A stretch of 64,000 bases of DNA, from the NCBI GenBank assembly GCA_949152475.1, contig OX424564.1:31432165-31496164 (forward strand), in the 5' to 3' direction. Under the pieces are notes generated by a model. That model was not told the DNA's origin. It saw only the letters and a program-made list of their open reading frames with translations, and searched no databases. The stretch comes from Terebella lapidaria. Lineage: Eukaryota > Annelida > Polychaeta > Terebellida > Terebellidae. The position numbers and the translations under genes were made by a program. Below are positions 1-9,457 of the stretch, piece after piece (the first letter of the stretch is position 1; each line of letters begins with the position of its first letter).

Positions 1-39
1 GGGACAGATTGCCACAACTGTGGAGTGTTTGCTCTCAAG
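1..39 (+). CDS. Exon (partial) of the PHD-like tail gene
   Basis: The window opens inside this exon. It ends before GTATAC at 40. In the frame required by the next exon it reads DRLPQLWSVCSQ and leaves one base (phase 1) that completes an Ala codon. Confidence 0.45.
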
Positions 40-1074
40 GTATACTAAGTGAGAATGATATATTTTGTAATACTATTTCTTGCAAATATTTTCCCATTGT
101 ACCATACATGCTGAATGGTATAATTGTGCTGTAAACTTTAAGTGCTTATGCAAATATCACCTGCATTTAAATTAGACATTGTACATTGAGGCTCATAAAG
201 AAAACAAACTAATAGCATGTTTCAGCAAATGTTTTATATTTTCCTGTTATTTTGTTACTTTTTAGCCCTGCACGACAGATTGTCAACAAATCGCCTGGAA
301 ATGCCATCCCCCAACTACACAAGACGTGTGATTGCGAGGACATTGTATGAAAAAGCTGGTATGTTGAATTTGAATTTTTGTCTCCTGCTTCACTGCATGT
401 CTCTTGTGTTTGTTATTGATAACAGACAGAAAAATGTCATGTGATGCAATATATACTTAGTCACTATACAAATATTACAAGAGTGATATAATAATACCCC
501 AAGTTTGGTGTGATTTATCAATTTCTCTTCTTTATTATGCCATGCATTTTTCGTTAAGAAAATTTTGTAAAATTATGCTATTGTGCATGTATTATTTTCA
601 CTGAGGCAGATGATTTATTCATACTACATTTTGCCAGATGTCCGAGACAAGTTTTGTATGTGGTGTGGCCTTGGAGATGAAGATTCTATGCTGGTATGAT
701 TACATGTACAGAGTTTTGACCTATCCCAAACCCAGTTTGTCTGAGTTTTTTATGTCATTTTCGACGTATTCTGCAAAACGTTACTATTGACCAAAGAGAA
801 GTTTTCTGACGTAATTTGTGAAACTTGGACAACTTCTGGGGGCATTTGGGATAGGTCAAATGTAATCTTCACTGAAGTTTAATTGTTCAAGTCTATAAAG
901 AAATCATTTAACAATAATTGAATAAAAACCGGTCAGCTTACATATTTGCTAAACTTTGCATTTTTTTTGCAAAACATACATTTGCTAATTGTATTCCTAT
1001 TTTCCCAGATGCAGTGTGTAAAGTGTTGTGCACCATTTCATGGACGATGCACACCATCAGAAAAACGTCCATGA
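1..1074 (+). CDS. 3' end of a multi-exon gene ending in a PHD-like half finger (partial, 5' end outside window)
   Basis: Four exons join in one consistent reading frame: 1-39, 266-358, 638-693 and 1009-1074, with GT-AG introns and intron phases 1, 1 and 0. The joined tail reads from DRLPQLWSVCSQ through ALHDRLSTNRLEMPSPNY and ends at a TGA at 1072-1074. The last two exons give CMWCGLGDEDSML then MQCVKCCAPFHGRC, a C-x2-C-x11-C-x2-C-x4-H-x2-C spacing. This is the first six ligands of a PHD-type zinc finger (histone-tail reader fold), but the final Cys pair is absent because the frame stops eight residues later. I do not recognise the protein. It could be a true C-terminus with an incomplete or different zinc ribbon, or a splice form with a further alternative exon. 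Frame continuity over three introns makes a real gene likely; the function is inferred only from the Cys spacing. Confidence 0.55.
266..358 (+). CDS. Exon of the PHD-like tail gene
   Basis: A pyrimidine-rich acceptor (TTACTTTTTAG) precedes the exon and the donor GTATGT follows. It encodes LHDRLSTNRLEMPSPNY and then a basic stretch TRRVIARTLYEKA. It enters and leaves in phase 1. Confidence 0.55.
638..693 (+). CDS. Exon of the PHD-like tail gene (first Cys pair)
   Basis: The acceptor is TTTTGCCAG and the donor GTATGA. The exon encodes DVRDKFCMWCGLGDEDSML, with the first C-x2-C pair followed by an acidic patch as in PHD and related treble-clef fingers. It ends in phase 0. Confidence 0.55.
1009..1074 (+). 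CDS. Terminal exon of the PHD-like tail gene
   Basis: The acceptor is TATTTTCCCAG. The exon reads MQCVKCCAPFHGRC, TPSEKRP and then TGA. It supplies the second C-x2-C and the H-x2-C of the pattern. No clear donor occurs before the stop, so I treat it as the last exon. Confidence 0.55.
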   Translation: MQCVKCCAPFHGRCTPSEKRP

Positions 1075-2405
1075 GGGATCTGTTTCATATGGAAATTGTA
1101 ATTGTATCCCCCGAACAAAGTTTGGCGTATACTACTGATTTGCAGTCGTCGCGCTGCTGTAAACTGAAAACACTTTCTTGTGAGCGCTATACAGGTCACA
1201 TTTATAATCCAATTTTGATAATTATTTACACAAACACATATATATTATGGTAAGGTCATGACACCTATCGATTTTGTTTGCCATAACAACCAAAGTGACC
1301 AATTGGGGACTCATTTTGTGATGAAATCAGTCCATTCAACACACATATGGCTTGTGAGTGCTCTAGGGGTGGCAATTTCACAGCCATCGCCGCGATATCG
1401 AAGAGGAATGTTGATTTGTTTTACGAAAAGATTTCATGAATATCAATAGGTTAACGGGTAACCTTATTACAACAATATGAAACCTCCAGATTGAGGTTTG
1501 AGATATTCTATTTCGTTGTAATTTGAAAACAAATTATTCTGAAAGTGTGTATATGTGTAGAGTTGATGGTTTGTGCAAAACAGATTACTATTACTGAATA
1601 AGTTAACATGATTTTCACGGTTTAAGTCTGAATACGTGTGATAAGTAAACGAACAGTTGGAAATTTTTCGGATAGATGTTTGTGTAACAGCACAATGGCA
1701 TGTGTAACATGAGACAGTTAGTGTGTATTGTGAACTTACACAAAAAGTTGCATTTGGAAATTGATATGTGCAAACTCTTATATTTTATTGTTCAGAAATG
1801 AGTATATGTTTGCAGTTCAATTATGATATTTCATGATTATTAAACACAGTGCATAGTGTGCAGCAACCTGTTTTTATTGTTTCATGGTAAATAAGCTGTA
1901 ATGGAAATATCTCTGTTACCTTTGTATACCAATAGGAGTGTGTGTGTGAGATTGAAACAATATTCGCATTCATATTTGTCAGAATATAATTGCTATTGCA
2001 TGTATACAGTGTTCAGTGTGTCATGAAGTATCTCTCACTTTGTATCCATTTATGTCACCTACATTCTTGTGATGTTTATAGAATAGAAAAACTAATTTGC
2101 CCAGATATGATATGTTACCTACTTTATACACTCTTATAATTCATCATAATTGTACAAGATTCATGCTATCATAATTTTAATCAATCATGTCTACTATTTT
2201 TGCTCAAACATCCTGAAATATGACATTATTTGTGCATGTTCCATGGTAGAAATATTGAAATAGTATGTTATTGAATCACAATACAAAAGTCACCAAGAAA
2301 TTACATCAATATCAATTAAATTCACACTCGATTATATCAATACAAGTATATTTGTGAACTAGCTTACCTGGAACTGCCATGATATTCCCTTTTGAGGTGC
2401 ACATA
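1075..2405. other. Spacer / possible 3' UTR, nothing further recognised
   Basis: AT-rich sequence with short ORFs only and no splice-linked coding potential. The first part is presumably the 3' UTR of the gene ending at 1074. I saw no dominant polyadenylation signal, repeat or RNA gene. Confidence 0.5.
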
Positions 2406-2501
2406 TTGTATATTCTTTTAAGGGACCCCAGGGAGAACAGTGTTATACACTGATGGGGTTCCCTGTGGAAAAATGACCAAATAAATAAATAAATAAATAA
2501 A
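2406..2501 (+). mobile_element. 3' tail of a LINE-type retrotransposon
   Basis: The sequence has the stem-forming GGGACCCC ... GGGGTTCCC arrangement typical of the 3' end of L2/CR1/jockey-like LINEs in marine invertebrates, followed by an (AAAT)n tail at about 2478-2500. Only about 95 bp is present, so it is a severely 5'-truncated copy. It lies immediately next to the foldback element that starts at 2510. Confidence 0.55.
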
Positions 2502-2509
2502 ACATATAT
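2502..2509. repeat. Target-site duplication, left copy (ACATATAT)
   Basis: Identical to 3383-3390 on the other side of the foldback element. The site is AT-rich, so a TA-only duplication with ends shifted by one base is an alternative reading. Confidence 0.5.
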
Positions 2510-2595
2510 ACGGTGGCTGATATATGCCATAGTTTTATTTTTCAGATTTCATTTATTTATTTTTTCCAAATGACCACTCTAAAGAAAAGAAAATA

Positions 2596-2785
2596 ATTAA
2601 ATTCACGTACTTAATGTTAAATACGCGTAATTAATATTAAATACACATACTTAATATTAAATACACGTATATAATATTAAATACACGTATATAATATTAA
2701 ATACGTGTACTTAATATTAAATACGCGTACTTAATGTTAAATACGCGTACTTAATGTTAATTACGCGTACTTAATATTAAATTAG
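2596..2785 (-). repeat. 20-bp satellite array, left arm (about 9 units)
   Basis: The unit TACGCGTACTTAATATTAAA repeats with a 20-bp period. It is two joined palindromes, TACGCGTA and TTAATATTAA. The orientation is the reverse complement of the right array, as judged by the single asymmetric base. Confidence 0.85.
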
Positions 2786-2894
2786 CAAAAATTGGATGTG
2801 GTTATGTTGCTGTGTATGTCTCGTGAAACAAGGTATGTATCAAGCGACATGGCGCTTCAAAGAAAATAAAATATCTAACTGTCTGGTATTTATT

Positions 2895-3312
2895 ATTAAG
2901 TACGTGTATTTAACATTAAATACACGTATTTAATATTATATACGCGTATTTAATATTATGTACGTGTATTTAATATTAAGTACGCGTATTTAATATTAAG
3001 TACACGTATTTAACATTAAGTACGCGTATTTAATATTAAATACACGTATTTAATATTATATACACGTATTTAATATTATGTACGCGTATTTAATATTAAG
3101 TACGCGTATGTAATATTAAGTACGCGTATTTAACATTAAGTACGCGTATTTAACAATAAATACACGTATTTAACATTATATACACGTATTTAATATTATG
3201 TACGCGTATTTAATATTAATTACGTGTATTTATCATTAAATACGCGTATTTAATATTAAGTACACGTATTTAAACATTAAGTACGTGTATTTAATATTAA
3301 GTACGTGTATTA
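2895..3312 (+). repeat. 20-bp satellite array, right arm (about 20 units)
   Basis: The unit TACGCGTATTTAATATTAAG has a strict 20-bp period over about 415 bp. Variation sits mostly in the ACGCGT core and takes the forms ACACGT and ACGTGT, exactly the products expected from deamination of methylated CpG. Confidence 0.9.
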
Positions 3313-3382
3313 CATGCGTCTGGAAAATATCGTAAATAAATGAAAACTAAAGAATAAAACTATGGCATATATCAGCCACTGT

Positions 3383-3390
3383 ACATATAT
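3383..3390. repeat. Target-site duplication, right copy (ACATATAT)
   Basis: Exact copy of 2502-2509, directly after the right terminal inverted repeat. Confidence 0.5.
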
Positions 3391-3800
3391 CCATAATGAA
3401 CATCACTGAAGGGATATTCCACTATTGTTACACCATTTTGGTATCTTTGGTTTACCACATTGTTCTTTTGCTGAACTGACAGAATTAGCTGCTTAAGTCG
3501 AATTATACTGATGCATGGAATGTTAAAGCATCCCTCTTTATGTTAACATTTCAAATCATTATCATAGCAAGTCATGTCACTTGTGTCTTCACAAATGTCT
3601 TCAACTTAATACTTAATACTTGTCAGTGCGAAATTCCATATATATTTTTACCTTGTCCAATTTACGTACATACATACATTTACATGTATGACTTTATGCG
3701 TAAAAATGTTACCTGGCAGTAGAAATGCAATAAACAATTTGTTTTATACTATTTGGTTCATTGCAATAATTGAGGTGCATCATATTTAATCAATACCCCC
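3391..3800. other. Unique spacer, nothing recognised
   Basis: AT-rich DNA with only short ORFs that lack any recognisable domain. It leads into the minisatellite at about 3.8 kb. Confidence 0.5.
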
Positions 3801-4550
3801 ACTAGGATTCCCATTACTCCCACTACGAGGAGGCTCACTTTGTGAGGCTAATCCCACTACGACAAGGCTCACTTTGTGAGGCTGGTCCCACTAGAACATG
3901 GCTCACTTTGTGAGGCCGGTGCCACTGTACACGGCTCACTTTGTGAGGTTGGTCCCACTAGGACATGGCTCACCTTGTGAGGCTGGTCCCACTAGGACAT
4001 GGCTCACTTTGTGAGGTTGGTCCCACTAGGACAAGGCTCACTTTGTGAGGCTGGTCCCACTAGGACATGGCTCACTTTGTGAGGCCGGTGCCACTGTACA
4101 CGGCTCACTTTGTGAGGCTGGTCCCACTAGGACATGGCTCACCTTGTGAGGCTGGTCCCACTAGGACATGGCTCACTTTGTGAGGCTGGTCTCACTGTAC
4201 ACGGCTCACTTTGTGAGACTGGTCCCACTAGAACATCGCTCACTTTGTGAGGCCGGTTCCACTGTACATGGCTCACTTTGTGAGGCTGGTCCCACTAGAA
4301 CATGGCTCACTTTGTGAGGCCGGTCCCACTAGGACATGGCTCACCTTGTGAGGCTGGTCCCACTGTACACGGCTCACTTTGTGAGGCTGGTCCCACTAGG
4401 ACATAGAACTCTAGCTCACTTTGTGAGGCTGGTCCCACTGTACACGGCTCACTTTGTGAGGCTGGTCCCACTAGAACATGGCTCACTTTGTGAGGCTGGT
4501 CCCACTGTACACGGCTCACTTTGTGAGGCTGGGCCCACTAGCACACTTTG
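3801..4550. repeat. 33/34-bp minisatellite, about 21 units, two interspersed unit types
   Basis: Each unit begins GGCTCACTTTGTGAGGC, which contains the small hairpin GCTCAC-TTT-GTGAG. It then has TGGTCCCACT and ends either TAGGACAT (34-bp type A) or GTACAC (33-bp type B). I count 21 occurrences of the CTCAC(T/C)TTGTGAG core. Types A and B alternate irregularly, and one stretch (B, A, A with CACCTTG) recurs five units later. ORFs crossing the array on both strands are artefacts of repeats lacking stops. Confidence 0.9.
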
Positions 4551-4659
4551 CGGGACATCGATAATTAATAAATGCTCCCTGTCTGACAGAAGGCGGTCCC
4601 ACTGTGATGTGCTAGTGGGACCACCGTGTCCCACTATACCATCCTCACTTCTTCGCTGA

Positions 4660-4940
4660 ACCCCCCTCTCAAAAATATGGCGGATGGCTCCAGAGCCAAC
4701 AGCAAGAAATATCCGTTTGAACACAAGGACATTTTCCCGCCAAAACTTCACACACTGTTCCGTGTTTACTGCTGAACTTAGAACGATATGCTGGCAGTAT
4801 ATGCGTCCTCAAATATTATACGGTATATAATGCAATATGTCTATCTAAATACAATCTTTCACGTTAGAACTTGCTGTCTTGCAATGTTGATGATGCGTTT
4901 GGCGAAAATGTCACGTGACTCCGAATTCAGTCGGTAGGTG
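4660..4940 (+). promoter_or_regulatory. Candidate promoter of the C2H2 gene (YY1-like and E-box motifs)
   Basis: ATATGGCGG at 4676-4684 resembles the YY1/start-proximal AANATGGCGG motif, and GTCACGTGAC at 4910-4919 is a perfect palindromic USF/TFE-type E-box. A good donor (CGGTAGGTG) follows at about 4933. The ATG at 4677 opens a 32-codon frame (MADGSRANSKKYPFEHKD...) ending in TGA, which could be a small upstream ORF or a first exon. The only downstream gene on this strand without a located 5' end is the C2H2 gene, whose first recognised exon follows an acceptor at 10,196. Motif-based inference only. Confidence 0.3.
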
Positions 4941-5700
4941 TCAGCACACTTGCTAAACAAGAATAGTTTATAAAACAAAGTTATGGATTTCGGTGCGAGA
5001 AGCAAGTCATTCATGGCAACCTATGGTTTGGAGAATGCAAACTATTTGATTTATTAAATCAATAATACATACCAGCTATAGATCCATGCATGTGATGTAT
5101 ATTCAGGGCCTTTAACATTGTTTGGTGTCGAGATTCGGAGATTGTTTTACTTCTGACAAATGAGGATAGAAATGGAATAACAATGCTGATGGTACTGTTC
5201 CTTACCTGTGTGTCATTATTTGATAAGCGGGAATCGAGAGTGAACATGAACATATCGTAGATACCGATTTGTACGACAGAGGCGGATCCAAGATGTTGGA
5301 GTGAACCGTGAATGTAGCACAATCTCTAGCGCGCAGACCCACCATGCAGTGTCAACAGCTGGCAGAACAGTGTCAGGACGCCAGCTGCCTCCAAATGTTA
5401 AAGTGTTATAGATATTGAATAAAATTTTGTCAGTGATAGTGACAATTTTGACATGAGACATTCATTTTGCGTATGAATTGTATGTCAGGGGATGGGGTGA
5501 TGTGTAGGGGAAGTTGAGTTACTGGTTTACCGGGCAGCAATTGACATAATATTCAATATGCTATTGTGTAACGCAATTGAATTTTGTTCCACAGTTTCAT
5601 GCGCAGAGTTCATCAGCCGGAAAGAAAAAAATAAACACAGGATGCTTCTCTGCCTTGAGAGTTCCGCTGTGTAGAAGCTAGGCAATTAATATTACACATT
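4941..5700. other. Unique spacer
   Basis: Moderately complex sequence with no linked exons. Short ORFs on both strands lack recognisable domains. It may belong to the 5' flank or first intron of the C2H2 gene. Confidence 0.4.
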
Positions 5701-5925
5701 TCAATTTGTACTTGACCTTGAGACAAGCACCACTCAAGGTTATTTGAGCTCAGGTTCTAGTCACCAAGAGATATGTCATATAATACTTCCTATATGTTTG
5801 TAATACGTTCCTTAGTTCTATAGCAATCATTTCGTATTCTTGTACAGAGGTGAAATTACACATTTCAGTCTGCACGTGGTCTTGAGATTTACCATTCATG
5901 GTCTACACAGTTCAAATTATAATCT
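5701..5925. repeat. Left remnant of an approximately 172-bp repeat with CTTGAG / AAGGTCA motifs
   Basis: The phrase TGACCTTGAGA ... ACCACTCAAGG at about 5711 recurs as CTTGAGATTTACCATTCATGG at about 5881 and again at about 7149 on the far side of the LINE. GTCACCA(A)AGATAT also occurs on both sides. The LINE fragment appears to interrupt this older repeat. Confidence 0.45.
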
Positions 5926-7015
5926 TCTTCTTCTTCTTGTGGGTATAGTGAATAGCCTCCAAGGAGTATACTGGTTGTTGTGCATGTGTGTTCATCTGAT
6001 AAAATGGAGTGCTGCCAAGATTTCAAACTTATTTACAGATGGGTGCGGGGCTGGCGTTTAGATGAGGCAGACATCAGTTAGGGCCGCCTGGACCAGCAAC
6101 GGTGTCGGCTGGAGGACCACTCTGGGAGCTGGTTCCAAAGTCGTTTGCTGCTGGGCATGAATCTGTGCTGGTATGAGATGGTCCCACAGTATGGGATGAA
6201 CAAACGCTGACCCCGGATCCTGTGGTGGTCGATAGGCATAAGCAGGATAGGCATCTATGAGGCTGTTCTGAATTTTGTAGGCCATCCAAACCTCGGCCTT
6301 GGCTCGTCGCTCTTCGAGGGGCTCCCATTTGAGCTATTCCAGCACTTCAGTAACGTTGTTCTCCCTGCTGTAGCTGTTGCAGCAGTTGCATGCAGCCTTG
6401 CGCTGGATGCGCTCTATTTTCTGGGTGTCAACCTTGGTGTGAGGTTCTCACACACAGGATGCATACTCTGTGATCGGCCGGACCAGGGTCTGATAACATT
6501 GATACTTGATATTCTGTGGGAGGAAAGCCAGTGTGTTATGCGCTTTCATAGCAGTTGTATCCACTTGTTTTTTCCAAGACATGGTGTTGGTGAAAGTCAG
6601 TCCTAGGTATTTGGCCTCGGGCACCGTTTCAAGAGTGTGGCCCTGTATAATGTAGTCGGTTTTGATTTGTTTCCACTTCTTGGTTACTCAGAGTACCTGG
6701 TATTTGGCTGAGTGGAACTCCATCAGCCAACGCTGTTCCCATGCGACCAGTTCGTCAAGGTCCTCCTGTAGTGTCTCACTATCCAGTTGGGCATGGATTC
6801 GGCAATACAACATGCAGTTATCTGCGTAGAGCCTGGCTGCTGTTCCATCACTGAGGTTGTCAGGGAGGTCATTGATATACAGGAGAAACAACAGTGGTCC
6901 GAGGACCGAGCCTTGGGGTACCCCTGAGGTGACAGCTACCGTCGTCGACTTGGAGCCTCCCAGGATCAACTGTTGGGACCGGCCTTGCAGAAACTGCCTG
7001 ATCCATAGCTTGAAT
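5926..7015 (-). mobile_element. 5'-truncated non-LTR retrotransposon (LINE) with reverse-transcriptase domain, L2/CR1/jockey-like
   Basis: On the minus strand the frame opens with LWIRQFLQGRSQQLILGG, then SGVPQGSVLGPLLFLLYIND and ARLYADNCMLYC. These are the conserved reverse-transcriptase blocks, and the catalytic YADD box here reads YADN. The frame continues through KYLGLTFTNTMSWKKQVD and AHNTLAFLPQ, typical of the post-RT region, to about 6058. It carries in-frame stops (TGA near 6687, TGA near 6450, TAG near 6336), so it is dead. The 3' end carries an (AAG)n tail seen as (TTC)n at 5926-5940. The copy lacks its endonuclease and most of the RT N-terminus, as expected from 5' truncation during insertion. 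Confidence 0.9.
6688..6990 (-). pseudogene. Reverse-transcriptase core of the LINE fragment
   Basis: This is the longest open stretch of the LINE: LILGGSKSTTVAVTSG, VPQGSVLGPLLFLLYIND, LSDGTAARLYADN and then the thumb region ending KYQVL. The next codon is TGA where relatives usually have Arg. YADN replaces YADD, which removes one metal-binding Asp. No function is expected. Confidence 0.85.
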
Positions 7016-7320
7016 CAAGCTTGCTGATAAGTCGTCAGAAAGATAAGTCACCAAAAGATATACCATATACCTTACTGTGTTCTTCTTAGGCTCTGTCTAC
7101 AATCGTTTAGTACGCACAGGTCACTCAGCACATTAAGTTAGGATATGACCTTGAGATTTACCACTCAAAGTCATGTGAGGTCAAGGTCATTCAGGTCACC
7201 AAAAATATGTGCCAAATATGCATTGTGCTCATGATACACACCAAGCTGTATCTTACGAGCTTATCACCTTTTCAGGGGTCCATTCGTAAATTTGAGGTGA
7301 TTTTGGGCCTAAATTTCGAG
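7016..7320. repeat. Right remnant of the approximately 172-bp AGGTCA-containing repeat
   Basis: It contains GTCACCAAAAGATATACC and CTTGAGATTTACCACTCAAAG. It also has GAGGTCAAGGTCATTCAGGTCA, which matches the family seen left of the LINE and carries TCAAGGTCA half-sites. Confidence 0.45.
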
Positions 7321-8638
7321 CCCTTTGATTAAAGATATTCCATCTTATACACATGATAGACTAACCCAGATGACATGTAGGGGCCTATGCGTGAAATCAG
7401 AAAGAAATTTATCAAATAAATTTGGAGGAATTCATCTTATGCAGTCAGAGAGCCAGTCATTATGTGCAAAGGTCTTATCCTCTGTTCGTGTGTATAGCCT
7501 TCCCTCGACTCCACTCATATGGCTGTACAAGGACAGATTTCACTAATTCCTTCGGCCATACAGAACAATGATAAAAAGCCCAAATTCAAGTCTCCATAGC
7601 TCCGTCCCAGAACAAGATGAACCTTAGCAGCTTATATACAAAGCTAGCCCATTCATTTCCTCATCTCACTATAGTAAGGAAAATATATGTTGATAAATTG
7701 GATTTTTCGCTACAGCTCGAATTCTGAGGGTACCCCCTTAAAACGACTGATTTTCATGCCTGACAACCCATATAAATCGTTCGTCGTCTGAGCCGTTCTG
7801 TGCGTGCTGTGGTCTTGAAACTGTTCGTGTGCAATGCCAACCAGCTCGGGTCAACAACCAGCCATAGCAAAATATCCCCCACCATTCTGCGTGGGATCAA
7901 GGGCATCCCCCGTTTTCAAAATAGGGAATTCTCTGATTCTCCTGTAACGGATATGACGCAATATCATTGGTGTTGTCATGCCACAAGGGGAGGCCGCAAG
8001 AGGAGGCGATGTGCTGCAATGGGAAAAGGGCTGGGTTCATAGAATCGTAGGGACAGAGACCGGGTTTATGAATATTGATATTGAGACCCACACAGGCACA
8101 AACTCCCCGCTGACATTTGCCGAGTATACAACGCAAAGTCCTAGTCGGTTCTTTCGCATGCAGAGGTCACTGCTGTGGAGGATGCGAGAGTTGAAATCTG
8201 TCCAAGTTTACTCCAGAGAAATCAACTTCTTTTTTGGCCCTCGTTCAGTTCGCTGTGCTGTGCGATCCCGACTGAGCTCTCTGGTGGCAGCCTCAGTATT
8301 ATAAGCAGGAGGGTCACGTGTTCGGACCTCCGCAAGCAAGAGGTCATTCATGCATGATATCATCCTCCCTCACTGATGGGATGTTGTTATAGTAATACAT
8401 GTCCCCATTTGTGTAGTGTCTGGTGTACTTTATTTGTACCTGTTATAGCATTTTATTTCATCGTACATGTATAAATTGTCTTCTTCATGTGTGTGCACAT
8501 GTTTTTTCACAATCCAATCAAACCTGGTGTGCGAGACACCTCTGTATGGATGCCACCTGCCCAAGCGATACGGTTTCTCAAAGTCCCGATGTAGCTGGAA
8601 TAAACAATACATAATAAATAAATATGTGTATCGTTATA
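7321..8638. other. Spacer of unknown nature, possibly old repeats
   Basis: Several short ORFs on both strands, none with a recognisable domain or splice-linked continuation. The composition around 7.8-8.3 kb is less AT-rich, and the stretch could be a decayed transposon. I could not place it in a family. Confidence 0.35.
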
Positions 8639-8714
8639 TTATCAACACCAACTGAAAGTTATACTAGTAGCCTGTATAGTATATACTAGTATAACTTTCA
8701 GTTGGTATTGATAA
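8639..8714. repeat. 76-nt near-perfect hairpin (31-bp arms, 14-nt loop)
   Basis: The left arm 8639-8669 (ATCAACACCAACTGAAAG..., ending ACTAGTA) is complementary to the right arm 8684-8714 with a single mismatch. The loop is 8670-8683. Likely a tiny palindromic MITE; a small-RNA precursor is possible but unsupported. Confidence 0.8.
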
Positions 8715-9449
8715 AATCATGACAATAAGATATAAATGATATGTATAACGAATAGGGTTATATATGTATATATGTATTATATATGTAGGTATATTTTTAT
8801 TTCGGACCTGCTTCTACTGTGTGCTCTGTTTCAGTCTTTTCCTGGTATGCAGATTATCTCATCCAGAAGAAGGAGTTTCTTTTCGCGTTTTGACACCATA
8901 GGCTCCGCGCCAAAAGACCCAATGAGCATGATTTCCGCCTTTACACCGGCGTCACCGCTTCCTCACTGGTTCCGGTTTTCATACAGTACCAGTGTGACTT
9001 TCTACAAGTTTGTTCCGTTTTGCGTTTATTTTCAATTTATACTGTTCACTCAGCTCCATGTTACATATTATAACTGTATCGATAAAGTAATCGTTATTTT
9101 CAAACGGCTTGGTTGCAATAAATGACAAAGACGGAGTGGTTTTGGGAGTTTTTGTGTGAGCGATAATAGAGGAAAGTGCAATTTCTCCCACAATCATACT
9201 ATGGTTACCAAGCGATAAGGCCGCCAAAGTGATCAGGCCTTATCACCTGTACCTGCCTGTACCCCCATACTATCACACTGGCTCATATGGTCACGAGCCA
9301 CTGTGATGATCACTGACATCAGTCGTAACACATAAGGCCTGTTCGTTTGGGCCGTTCTTTGCAGTCTGTTGATTGCAGAAATTGAATTTACCTGTTCAAT
9401 TGGCTTCGGAATGTCATTTTGAAATTGACAGAATTAGCTTTTCTTGTTG
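8715..9449. other. Spacer, nothing firmly recognised
   Basis: The only longish frame (8736-9125, +) has no recognisable domain and lacks splice-linked partners. The sequence ends at the hAT target site. Confidence 0.4.
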
Positions 9450-9457
9450 TATTCGGT
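9450..9457. repeat. 8-bp target-site duplication, left copy (TATTCGGT)
   Basis: Exact match to 10023-10030 on the other side of the element. Confidence 0.85.

Larger units (their letters stand above)
2510..3382. mobile_element. Foldback/MITE-type DNA transposon with internal 20-bp satellite arrays
   Basis: The ends are inverted: the left end ACGGTGGCTGATATATGCC matches the reverse complement of the right end (ACAGTGGCTGATATATGCC). The similarity continues for about 57 bp through a TTTCATTTATTTA stretch. Perfect ACATATAT copies flank the element. Inside, two arrays of a 20-bp unit lie in opposite orientation around a unique core (about 2786-2894). There is no transposase, so it is non-autonomous. 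An 8-bp duplication suggests hAT- or P-like transposases. Ends read as CAGTGG next to TA would instead suggest Tc1/mariner. I cannot decide between these. Confidence 0.75.

Noticed and set aside
4307-4751. ORFs with repeated GPASQSEPC or HFVRLVPL motifs
   Set aside because: They run through the 33/34-bp minisatellite on both strands, and the mixed unit lengths shift the frame between units. A repeat artefact, not a gene.
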